Shown: piece after piece, positions 6,907 to 13,904 of the stretch | Position numbering within the stretch: position 1 is the first letter of the stretch | Layout: every line of letters begins with the position of its first letter | Source of the DNA: JAVBLQ01 sp031553435 | Lineage (GTDB): Bacteria; Bacteroidota; Bacteroidia; Bacteroidales; Azobacteroidaceae | DNA length: 15,018 nt | Reading direction: 5' to 3' | Assembly: GCA_031553435.1 (NCBI GenBank) | Contig: JAVBLQ010000133.1 | Location: 1 to 15,018 of the forward strand | Made by a program: the position numbers and the translations under genes | The notes under the pieces: generated by a model | Databases searched by the model: none | What the model was told of the DNA's origin: nothing | Seen by the model: only the letters and a program-made list of their open reading frames with translations

Positions 6907-6985
6907 TTTGAAACACAAAAACACGAAGACACAAAGTTTTTTATAATAAATTCTTCTTTGTATCTTCGTGTCTTTGTGTTTTAAA
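6907..6985. repeat. 30-bp inverted repeat hairpin after the methyltransferase gene
   Basis: The arms at 6907-6936 and 6956-6985 match at 27 of 30 positions around a 19-nt A/T-rich loop. The structure starts 2 nt after the stop codon, so it may end that transcript. The repeat unit resembles AACACGAAGACACAAAG, also seen singly at 5086-5101. The right arm carries the TTG at 6974-6976 that serves as the -33 box of the next gene. Confidence 0.7.
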
Positions 6986-7004
6986 ATAATATCTATTACC
7001 TTTG
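6974..7004 (+). promoter_or_regulatory. Bacteroidetes promoter for the TPR/PD40 protein
   Basis: TTG at 6974-6976, a 20-bp spacer, then TACCTTTG at 6997-7004 match the Bacteroidetes consensus fully. Transcription would begin near 7011, about 20 nt before the ATG. The -33 box lies inside the right arm of the inverted repeat. Confidence 0.7.
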
Positions 7005-7030
7005 GAAATCAAAAATAAAATTATCAGACA

Positions 7031-8395
7031 ATGAAACTCAACTATAAGAATTTTATTATTCTATTCTTTGTATCCTTGTGCCCAGTTGTCTCCCAAGCTC
7101 AGAAAAGAGCGCCGCAACCCACCCAAACATTGGAAGATGCGAAAAAACTTTATATGGAAAGAAAATATGATTTAGCAAAACCCATTTTTGAAAAATATAC
7201 TAAAACAATTACTACCAAAGGTTTTGACGAAGCATATCCATATCTGGAAGAAATATATAAAAAATTATACGACTTAGGAGATATCATAGATTTGTACGAA
7301 AAACAAATCCAAATTCTGGAAAAGAAAAAGGAAAAAACAAGAATAGATTCTCTCCAGATCATTTTGGGTCAAATGGAAAGAGCCAATAAAATGCTTTCCA
7401 AAACAGAAAATGTCCAGATCATTGACAGTGTAATTGTGGATAAAGCTGATTTTTTATCACGAATTAATCTAAGCAAAGAATCCGGATTGATCACTTCGGG
7501 AATGGATAATTCTTCCGCATCTTCAATTTATACCAATGAAAGAAAGGATAAAAGATATTATGCCAAAAAATCAGATAAATCTGTTTTCCAGATTTATACG
7601 GAAAGCAAACTAATGAACGATTGGACAGATGAAACAAAATTGCCGGAACCGGTTAATACAACTTCCGACAGCAACTATCCGTTTGTCTTATCTGATGGAG
7701 TAACAATGTATTATGCCTCTAATGAAAATTCCATCGGAGGATACGATTTGTTTATTACCCGTTATAATACAACAACAAAGACATATCTCAATCCCGAACA
7801 ATTGGGAATGCCCTTCAATTCAATCTACAATGATTACTTACTGGCAGTTGATGAGTTGAACGAAGTCGGATATTTTGCTTCCGATCGCTTTCAAGAGCCG
7901 GGAAAAGTGATTATCTATACTTTTATCCCTAATCCGGAAAAAATATTGTTAGAAACTGAAGACAAAACAATTTTGAGAAACAGGGCAAGGATCACTTCCA
8001 TCAAAGATACCTGGAAACTCGGAAATAATTATGCAACTTTGCTTGGTAAAATAAAAAATCAGACCGCTTCGTCAGGAAAAGAAGCGAAAAAAGATTTTAC
8101 TTTTGTAATTAATGATAATATCGTTTATCATACTTTGAGCGATTTCGAGAGCGATTCTGCAAAAGATTTATTTCTGAAATATCAATCTTTGGAAAAAGCA
8201 TATAATTCCGGAGAAAAAAAACTGGAACAAGATCGACTGGAATACTCGAAAGCGACCGGAAATAAAAAAGATAATTTAGGTAAAAATATTCGGGAAGAAG
8301 AAGCCAGGCTCGAAGCGCTATATCCTCATTTACAAGATGCAATGATAAAAGTAAGGAATACCGAGATTCGCGGATTGAGACAGCAACAACAATAA
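7031..8395 (+). CDS. Secreted TPR and PD40 (WD40-like) beta-propeller protein
   Basis: This 454-residue protein has a Sec signal peptide (about residues 1-23, ending VVSQAQ), so it acts in the periplasm or at the outer membrane. Residues about 33-115 are helical with TPR character (LEDAKKLYMERKYDLAKPIF is a typical repeat). Residues about 215-300 contain PD40-like propeller strands, shown by YPFVLSDGVTMYYASN followed by GGYDLFITR, a pattern shared with TolB-like and type IX secretion-associated Bacteroidetes proteins. The C-terminal 80 residues are charged and predicted coiled coil, ending in a glutamine run. No OmpA-type peptidoglycan-binding domain is present. The function is unknown; a scaffold role in the cell envelope is inference. 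It stands behind its own strong promoter. Confidence 0.7.
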   Translation: MKLNYKNFIILFFVSLCPVVSQAQKRAPQPTQTLEDAKKLYMERKYDLAKPIFEKYTKTITTKGFDEAYPYLEEIYKKLYDLGDIIDLYEKQIQILEKKKEKTRIDSLQIILGQMERANKMLSKTENVQIIDSVIVDKADFLSRINLSKESGLITSGMDNSSASSIYTNERKDKRYYAKKSDKSVFQIYTESKLMNDWTDETKLPEPVNTTSDSNYPFVLSDGVTMYYASNENSIGGYDLFITRYNTTTKTYLNPEQLGMPFNSIYNDYLLAVDELNEVGYFASDRFQEPGKVIIYTFIPNPEKILLETEDKTILRNRARITSIKDTWKLGNNYATLLGKIKNQTASSGKEAKKDFTFVINDNIVYHTLSDFESDSAKDLFLKYQSLEKAYNSGEKKLEQDRLEYSKATGNKKDNLGKNIREEEARLEALYPHLQDAMIKVRNTEIRGLRQQQQ

Positions 8396-8413
8396 TTTAT
8401 TTACTTGATTTTC

Positions 8414-8428
8414 AACATTCAACCTTAA
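8414..8428. repeat. Single copy of the AACATTCAACCTTAA dispersed repeat
   Basis: This 15-bp sequence is identical to 4639-4653. It lies 7 bp before the start codon of the NfeD gene, in the 40-bp gap after the TPR protein gene. Confidence 0.55.
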
Positions 8429-8435
8429 GCAATTT

Positions 8436-8915
8436 ATGGCACTTGATCTAATTATTATTATTGTATTTTTAGCATTGGGAATTATATTGATTCTGGCTGA
8501 AATATTTCTCATACCCGGTTTTACAATTGCTGGTATCGGAGGATTTCTATTCTATGCAGGAGGTATTTATTATGCCTATTCCAGATTGGGAGTTATGGGC
8601 GGAACCATAACACTGACAGGATCAGCTATAATATTTGCAATTATTTTTTTCCAGTTAATCCGGTCGAATGCTTTGGACAAAATTGCATTAAAAGAAAATA
8701 TAGATTCGAAAGTAGAAACAAGTGATGTATCTAAAATCAAAGTCGGAGATATAGGTGTTACCTTATCCCGTTTGAATCCGATTGGAAAAATAAGGGTTAA
8801 CGGAATAACTGTGGAAGCCAAATCTTCCGATGATTTTATTGATGAAGAAACATCTGTTGAGATAATTAAAGTTCATGTAAATCAAGTTATTGTAAAAAAA
8901 ATTGAAAGTTTTTAG
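8436..8915 (+). CDS. NfeD family membrane protein (short form)
   Basis: The 159-residue protein has three membrane segments at about residues 5-25, 27-47 and 55-73, rich in Ile, Leu and Gly, and a soluble C-terminal domain at about 98-157. That domain has the small OB-fold pattern of NfeD proteins (KVGDIGVTLSRLNPIGKIRVNG, then VEIIKVHVNQVIVKKIE). The serine-protease domain of long NfeD forms is absent, so this is the short form. Short NfeD proteins work with flotillin-like partners in membrane organisation, and the gene directly downstream is such a partner (floA, 39 bp away). No promoter is recognised in the 40-bp gap upstream, so it may be read from the TPR gene or from an unseen site. Confidence 0.85.
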   Translation: MALDLIIIIVFLALGIILILAEIFLIPGFTIAGIGGFLFYAGGIYYAYSRLGVMGGTITLTGSAIIFAIIFFQLIRSNALDKIALKENIDSKVETSDVSKIKVGDIGVTLSRLNPIGKIRVNGITVEAKSSDDFIDEETSVEIIKVHVNQVIVKKIESF

Positions 8916-8954
8916 CTCAAACACACTATAAACATTTAAAATAAAAACACTATT

Positions 8955-9950
8955 ATGGGAGGAAATTTTTTTCTTACAGTAGGAATGGTGGTGGGAATTA
9001 TAATCCTGCTGGTCATTTTCTTTCATTACGTGCCCTTCTTGCTCTGGCTTTCTGCAAGAGCATCCGGTGTACGGATTTCTTTAGTTCAATTATTTGTTAT
9101 GCGGATACGTAACGTGCCACCCTCAGTCATTGTCAAAGGATTGATCGAGGCTCACAAAGCCGGTTTGAACAATATCACTCGTGATGGACTGGAAGCTCAC
9201 TATCTGGCTGGAGGGCATGTGGAAAAAGTAGTTCACGCCCTTGTTTCCGCCAATAAAGCAAACATAGATTTGACTTTTCAAATGGCGACAGCTATTGATT
9301 TGGCCGGTCGTGACGTGTTTCAGGCAGTTCAGATGTCGGTAAATCCGAAAGTGATTGATACTCCTCCTGTTACTGCTGTTGCTAAAGATGGCATTCAGCT
9401 GATAGCAAAAGCGAGGGTCACCGTTCGCGCCAGTATTAAACAATTGGTGGGAGGCGCCGGAGAAGAAACTGTTCTTGCACGTGTCGGTGAAGGAATCGTT
9501 TCATCTATCGGTTCATCCGAATCACATAAAAGCGTGCTCGAAAACCCGGATTCTATCTCTAAACTAGTTTTGAGAAAAGGGTTGGACGCAGGAACCGCAT
9601 TCGAAATCTTGTCCATTGATATTGCTGATATTGATATAGGTAAAAATATCGGAGCTGTGTTGCAAATAGATCAGGCTCAAGCAGATAAAAATATTGCTCA
9701 GGCTAGAGCCGAAGAACGCCGTGCAATGGCTGTTGCAACCGAACAGGAAATGAAAGCCAAAGCACAGGAAGCCCGTGCAAAAGTAATCGAAGCAGAAGCC
9801 GAAGTTCCCAAAGCAATGGCCGAAGCATTCCGTAGCGGAAACCTCGGAATCATGGATTACTACAAAATGAAGAATATCCAGGCAGACACCGATATGCGTG
9901 AATCGATCGCCAAACCAGGCACTTCGACACCACCCAAAACGAAAGAATAA
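8955..9950 (+). CDS. floA: Flotillin-like protein FloA (UPF0365 family)
   Basis: The 331-residue protein has a hydrophobic membrane-anchoring segment at about residues 5-30. A SPFH/band-7-like region follows with family-typical stretches such as RIRNVPPSVIVKGLIEAHKA, VSANKANIDLTFQMATAIDLAGRDV and GKNIGAVLQIDQAQADKNIA. After that comes a long Ala/Glu-rich coiled coil at about 235-300 that drives oligomerisation. Length and order agree with FloA/YqfA proteins. The family scaffolds membrane microdomains; the classic partner is NfeD, encoded just upstream here. The start at 8955 gives MGGNFFLTVG and is the only reasonable one. The C-terminal tail is short and rich in Pro, Thr and Lys. No defect is visible. 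Confidence 0.93.
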   Translation: MGGNFFLTVGMVVGIIILLVIFFHYVPFLLWLSARASGVRISLVQLFVMRIRNVPPSVIVKGLIEAHKAGLNNITRDGLEAHYLAGGHVEKVVHALVSANKANIDLTFQMATAIDLAGRDVFQAVQMSVNPKVIDTPPVTAVAKDGIQLIAKARVTVRASIKQLVGGAGEETVLARVGEGIVSSIGSSESHKSVLENPDSISKLVLRKGLDAGTAFEILSIDIADIDIGKNIGAVLQIDQAQADKNIAQARAEERRAMAVATEQEMKAKAQEARAKVIEAEAEVPKAMAEAFRSGNLGIMDYYKMKNIQADTDMRESIAKPGTSTPPKTKE

Positions 9951-9956
9951 TAACTT

Positions 9957-10044
9957 AATTAAGAATTAAGAATTAAAAATTAAGAATTTGGATTCATAAA
10001 TTCACTCCCTTTAATTCTTAATTCTTAATTCTTAATTTTTAATT
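9957..10044. repeat. Inverted pair of AATTAAG heptad arrays
   Basis: Tandem 7-nt units (AATTAAG with variants) fill 9957-9988. They are repeated in inverted orientation at 10013-10044, matching at 30 of 32 positions around a 24-nt loop. The right arm ends 2 nt before the ATG of the nucleoside phosphorylase gene, so an RNA hairpin here would overlap the place where ribosomes bind. Confidence 0.7.
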
Positions 10045-10046
10045 TT

Positions 10047-10913
10047 ATGAGAGTCATTCCTCCTTCAGAGCTTCCCATCAACGACGATGGAAGTATTTTT
10101 CATCTTCATATAACACCTGAACAACTGGCAGACAGAGTTGTCATGATGGGCGATCCCGGCAGAGTTCCTATGGTTGCATCTCATTTTGACAGTATCGAAT
10201 TTGATCAGCAAAGCAGGGAATTCCGTGTGATAACAGGTAGTTACAAAGGAAAAAGAATCACAGCATTATCTCATGGAATAGGTTGCGATAATCTGGATAT
10301 TGTTATTACAGAGCTGGATGCTTTGGCCAATATTGATTTGAAAACCCGTACAGTCAAAGACAATCTCAAACAATTGTCAATGGTTCGCATCGGTACTTGC
10401 GGTGGATTACAACCCTTTTGCCCGATAGGTTCCTATGTAGTTTCCGAAATATCGATGGGAATGGACGGATTAGTCTATTTTTATGAACAAGGCGAAAGTA
10501 CTTGTAACCACGAACTATCAGAAAAATTTGTACAACATACCCGTTGGAACAAACATTTGGCAAAACCTTATTTTGTTCATGCCAATAAAGAGTTGGTCGA
10601 AAAAATAGGTTTCGATATGGTTAAAGGAATTACCTGTTCCGCCAGTGGATTTTATGGCCCGCAAGGACGTTATGTCCGTTTACCTTTAACTAATCCAGAA
10701 CAAAATCATTTATTGGAATCGTTCGATTATAACGGACTTAAAGTGACGAACTACGAAATGGAAAGCGCTGCATTGGCCGGACTTTCAGATATGATGGGGC
10801 ATAAATCCATGACCGTTTGTCTGGTAATCGCCAATCGTCATTCCAACGATATGAATACAAATTATAAAGGATCATTTGAAGAATTGATAAACAAAGTTTT
10901 GGAAAGAACTTAA
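10047..10913 (+). CDS. Nucleoside phosphorylase (uridine/purine phosphorylase family)
   Basis: The 288-residue protein has the PNP/UDP phosphorylase fold signatures in order. These are GDPGR at 36-40 for phosphate binding, SHGIGCDN at 75-82, RIGTCGG at 114-120 for phosphate and ribose contact, and YEMESAA at 236-242, where the Met-Glu pair binds the ribose hydroxyls. It splits a nucleoside with phosphate into a base and ribose 1-phosphate in the cytoplasm as part of salvage. Base preference (uridine or purine) cannot be read reliably. Length is slightly above that of E. coli Udp and fits Bacteroidetes forms. It opens a close-packed plus-strand run with sanA 13 bp downstream. No promoter is recognised in the repeat-filled leader. 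Confidence 0.87.
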   Translation: MRVIPPSELPINDDGSIFHLHITPEQLADRVVMMGDPGRVPMVASHFDSIEFDQQSREFRVITGSYKGKRITALSHGIGCDNLDIVITELDALANIDLKTRTVKDNLKQLSMVRIGTCGGLQPFCPIGSYVVSEISMGMDGLVYFYEQGESTCNHELSEKFVQHTRWNKHLAKPYFVHANKELVEKIGFDMVKGITCSASGFYGPQGRYVRLPLTNPEQNHLLESFDYNGLKVTNYEMESAALAGLSDMMGHKSMTVCLVIANRHSNDMNTNYKGSFEELINKVLERT

Positions 10914-10926
10914 TCCTCTGGAAATA

Positions 10927-11571
10927 ATGAAATTAAAAAAGAAATGGAAAAGAATATTTTGGCTGTCCTTTTCCATTATTATATTGATTATATTTATCAT
11001 AATATTAGCTAATTGCCTGATATCAAGAGAAACAAAATATACTTATAATGATGTGGATTCAATTCCTGCCAATAAAGTAGGTTTATTGTTGGGATCTGCT
11101 AAAAATCTGGGTGACAGACCCAATTACTACTTTGTTCATCGGATAGATGCTACTGCTGAATTATATAAGTCCGGAAAAATAAAGTATATTGTAGCCAGTG
11201 GAGACAATAGCCGTAAGGAATACGACGAAGCCAGTGATATGCGTGACGCCTTGATCGAAAAAGGAGTTCCCGACAGCGTTATTTATCTTGATTATGCAGG
11301 ATTCAGGACGTTAGATTCGGTTGTTCGTATGAATAAAATATTCGGACAAACCAGTTTTACCATTATTTCACAACAATTCCACAACGAAAGAGCTATTTAC
11401 ATCGCTAAACAATATGGCTTTGATGTCGTTGGATATAATGCAAAAGATGTTGGCCGTAAAGCCGGATTTAAAACAAAAAAGAGAGAATTGTTTGCGCGGG
11501 TTAAAGTTTTTGTTGATATGTTGATAAATAAACAACCTAAATTCTTGGGAGAAAAAATTGAAATCAAATGA
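10927..11571 (+). CDS. sanA: SanA-like envelope protein (DUF218, ElyC/SanA/YdcF family)
   Basis: The 214-residue protein has a positively charged start and one membrane anchor at about residues 8-29. A DUF218 domain follows, beginning VGLLLGSAK. The stretch DYAGFRTLDSVVRMNKIFG and the following FTIISQQFHNERAIYIAKQYG closely resemble E. coli SanA, and the C-terminal FVDMLINKQPKFLG also agrees. SanA of E. coli and Salmonella supports envelope barrier function (vancomycin exclusion at high temperature); the biochemical activity is unknown. The anchor suggests the domain faces the periplasm. Its stop codon overlaps the start of the next gene by 4 bp (ATGA), so the two are translationally coupled. 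Confidence 0.85.
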   Translation: MKLKKKWKRIFWLSFSIIILIIFIIILANCLISRETKYTYNDVDSIPANKVGLLLGSAKNLGDRPNYYFVHRIDATAELYKSGKIKYIVASGDNSRKEYDEASDMRDALIEKGVPDSVIYLDYAGFRTLDSVVRMNKIFGQTSFTIISQQFHNERAIYIAKQYGFDVVGYNAKDVGRKAGFKTKKRELFARVKVFVDMLINKQPKFLGEKIEIK

Positions 11572-12191
11572 AAAAAATATTTTTAATTATTACCTTCACT
11601 TTGTTTTGTATGGGTATTCATGCTACAGATCCTTCCAAATGGACAGATGAAGAAACAAAATCCTGGTATGAAAAAAGAGAATGGGCCAATGGATGCCCTT
11701 ATGATCTGAACGACTCGATAGATAAAAAGAAATTTGCCATCAGTTATTTTGCTCATCAAAAAGAATGGGATGAAGTGTTGGTATTTTTCAGGGACAATGA
11801 TTTGCAAAATCTGGAACTGAAACGTTATCCGATCGATGGAGATAAAGTTTTCGCCAATGTATCAGATGCTTTGACCCGGGATCTTGATAAAACAAATTGC
11901 GAAATTCACTTAAAAACGATTGATATTCAATTTGCAGTGAGAGGAACAGAAGGCTTTGGTCTCAGCCAACAACTAGGTGCTAAAATTGTCAGGGCTTATG
12001 ATTCCACAAGAGATGTAATGCTGGTTGAACCTGTAAATGAAAAAATAGTAACATCTGATCCGAAACAATTCTTTGTATTTTTTCCCGGAGATCCGCATCG
12101 TCCCAACATGACAGTCGGAGAAGAAAAATCTCAGGTGAAAAAGATAGCTGTGAAAATTAAAATTACTGAAAATCAAATAGATAAACATTAA
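11568..12191 (+). CDS. Secreted YhcH/YjgK/YiaL family protein (DUF386)
   Basis: The 207-residue protein has a signal peptide (about residues 1-19, ending IHAT), so it is exported. About 50 residues precede the DUF386 cupin-like domain. That domain carries the family's metal-site residues: Glu112, His114 and Asp119-Ile-Gln121 in EIHLKTIDIQ, and His177 in FFPGDPHRPNM. The end, VKKIAVKIKI, is also typical. Relatives are linked to sialic-acid and sugar metabolism and usually lack a signal peptide, so a periplasmic location is the notable feature. The substrate is unknown. The gene overlaps sanA by 4 bp and precedes mnmE by 34 bp. Confidence 0.83.
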   Translation: MKKIFLIITFTLFCMGIHATDPSKWTDEETKSWYEKREWANGCPYDLNDSIDKKKFAISYFAHQKEWDEVLVFFRDNDLQNLELKRYPIDGDKVFANVSDALTRDLDKTNCEIHLKTIDIQFAVRGTEGFGLSQQLGAKIVRAYDSTRDVMLVEPVNEKIVTSDPKQFFVFFPGDPHRPNMTVGEEKSQVKKIAVKIKITENQIDKH

Positions 12192-12196
12192 ATTTT

Positions 12197-12220
12197 CAAC
12201 ATTAAACCATAAACATTTAA
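12197..12220. repeat. Degenerate dispersed repeat before mnmE
   Basis: The segment at 12197-12214 matches the repeat at 8413-8430 at 15 of 18 bases. ATAAACATTTAA at 12209-12220 is identical to 8928-8939 in the gap before floA. Both lie just upstream of start codons, like the other copies. Confidence 0.4.
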
Positions 12221-12225
12221 GAACT

Positions 12226-13629
12226 ATGGCAGTTGATAACAATACAATTTGTGCAATTTCCACACCTTCGGGAGTAGGTGGGATTGCTGTAATTCGTGTT
12301 TCTGGCAACAAAGCTTTTGAAATTTGCGATAAGTTATTTGTTCCTGTCAAAGAAGGGAAAAAACTTATTTCACAAGAGCCATTTACGGTGAGTTTCGGAT
12401 ATATAAAGAATAAGAATGAAATTGTAGATGAAGTATTGGTTTCTGTTTTTCATTCGCCCCATTCTTATACCGGAGAAAATACGGTTGAAATCAGTTGTCA
12501 CGGATCATTTTATATTCAGCAGGAAATACTCAAATTATTATTGCAGAATGGTTGCCATTTAGCTACTGCCGGGGAGTTTACACAACGCGCCTTTCTGAAT
12601 GGTAAGATGGATTTATCTCAGGCTGAGGCTGTTGCTGATTTGATTTCTTCATCTTCTTCCGCATCACATCGTTTGGCTATCAATCAAATGCGAGGAGGTT
12701 TTAGTAATGAGCTGCAAAAATTACGCACTCAGTTGCTTGATTTTGTTTCTCTGATCGAATTAGAGCTTGACTTCAGTGAGGAAGATGTACAATTTGCAGA
12801 CCGTTCCAAACTGACATCTTTGGCAGAAAATATACAATCGATAATCAGCAAGTTAGCTGATTCATTCAGTACCGGCAATGCCATTAAAAACGGGATTCCG
12901 GTTGTAATTTTAGGATAAACCAATGCCGTAAAATCGACTCTGCTTAACTATTTATTAAAAGAAGAAAAAGCCATTATCTCCGACATTCATGGAACTACCC
13001 GTGATGTGATTGAAGATGTGATTTCCCTTTATGGCATTTCTTTCCGCTTTATTGATACAGCCGGTATTCGTGATACGGAAGATGAAATCGAAACTTTGGG
13101 AATTGAACGAACTTTTAGGAAAATCGATCAGGCCTCCATCGTTATCTGGATGATAGATGTGACTCGATTCAGTGAAAAAATAGAAAATATAGCCGAAAAA
13201 ATTGTTCCTAAAACAGAAGGAAAAAAACTGATTATAGTCTTTAATAAAGTAGATAAAATTACTCCCGAAGAACAAAATATCATAGAAGAAGAATTCCTGC
13301 CGGAGTTGGATGCCATACGTATTTCTCTTTCAGCCAAGTATAGGAAAAACACCGAAACCCTCGAAAAAGCCCTGATCGAAGCGGCAAATATCTCAGAAAT
13401 AGATGATAAAGATGTAATTGTAACCAACATACGCCATTATGAAGCCTTAGTGCATGCACTTGATGCCATTAAACGAGTCAACACAGGCCTTCAGCAAGGT
13501 ATTTCCGGCGACTTACTCAGCCAGGATATCCGTGAGTGCATACATTATCTGGGAGAAATAACCGGAGGTAAAATTACAAATGATGAGATTTTGGGAACGA
13601 TATTTAGTAGGTTCTGCATCGGAAAGTAA
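12226..13629 (+). pseudogene. mnmE: tRNA modification GTPase MnmE, interrupted by an in-frame TAA in Walker A
   Basis: Read through codon 231, the frame encodes a full-length 467-residue MnmE. It has the N-terminal folate-binding dimer domain (TICAISTPSGVGGIAVIRVSG; YTGENTVEISCHGS), the helical domain (GEFTQRAFLNGKMDLSQAEAVADLI) and a G domain with G2 (DIHGTTRD), G3 (DTAG), G4 (NKVD) and G5 (SAK), ending with the C-terminal FCIGK. MnmE works with MnmG to modify wobble uridine 34 of certain tRNAs. Codon 231 at 12916-12918 is TAA, and codon 235 is GTA (Val) where the invariant P-loop glycine belongs, so Walker A reads G-stop-TNAVKS. Translation would stop after 230 residues without a G domain; a separate start near 13006 would give a 207-residue C-terminal piece. 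All other motifs are intact, so decay is recent or the two changes are sequence errors. Confidence 0.88.
13612..13629 (+). other. Candidate attachment site: last 18 bp of mnmE
   Basis: TTCTGCATCGGAAAGTAA encodes the terminal FCIGK and stop codon. The last 18 bp of mnmE (trmE/thdF) is the known integration site of Salmonella genomic island 1 and related islands, and their integrase gene lies just downstream. Here too a tyrosine integrase operon begins shortly downstream. The matching second copy at the far end of the element would lie outside the window, so the assignment is inference. Confidence 0.45.
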
Positions 13630-13662
13630 TCTGCAATAAATAAATATATAACAAATATCAGT

Positions 13663-13697
13663 AACCGTTGTAATTAGTTGTATTACAGCGGTTTTTT
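13663..13697 (+). terminator. Rho-independent terminator after mnmE
   Basis: A 12-bp stem with one G-U pair (AACCGTTGTAAT at 13663-13674 with ATTACAGCGGTT at 13682-13693) encloses a 7-nt loop and leads into a run of T that ends at 13697. It would end plus-strand transcripts from the mnmE cluster before the integrase operon. If the element starts inside the mnmE end, this terminator belongs to the element. Confidence 0.75.
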
Positions 13698-13751
13698 AAT
13701 GAATATATTTTATTGATACTTAGTTTTATTATATGGTTTTTTATTGTATAT

Positions 13752-13895
13752 TTGTATCATAGTTGTATCAGATAAATAAAATTGTGTTTTTTGTATCACA
13801 AATTTAAATAGAAAATCAACAGTTGCAACATAATGAAACATGAAATAAAATAGTCATTTGCTACATATTGCAACATATTACTACAAACTGCAACA
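13752..13895. repeat. Short repeated sites upstream of the HTH/integrase operon
   Basis: TTGTATCA occurs at 13752-13759, 13763-13770 and 13791-13798; the first two are 11 bp apart, one helical turn. Further on, TTGCAACA lies at 13823-13830 and 13868-13875 and CTGCAACA at 13888-13895. The last two belong to 15-bp direct repeats (13861-13875 and 13881-13895) that match at 13 positions and are spaced 20 bp, two turns. TATATTTG at 13747-13754 could be a -7 promoter box, although no good -33 box is seen. The pattern suits binding sites for the integrase arm domain or for the adjacent HTH protein. Nothing coding is seen in this gap. Confidence 0.55.
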
Positions 13896-13904
13896 AAAAA
13901 TCGG

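Noticed and set aside
9957..10044. CRISPR-like array
   Set aside because: The units are 7 nt with no spacers and no cas genes nearby; it is simple tandem repetition in inverted arms.
12916..12918. Recoding or programmed readthrough of the mnmE TAA
   Set aside because: TAA serves as a normal stop for several genes here (nucleoside phosphorylase, floA, TPR protein). It is not a known Sec or Pyl codon, and the adjacent loss of the P-loop glycine would leave the product inactive anyway.
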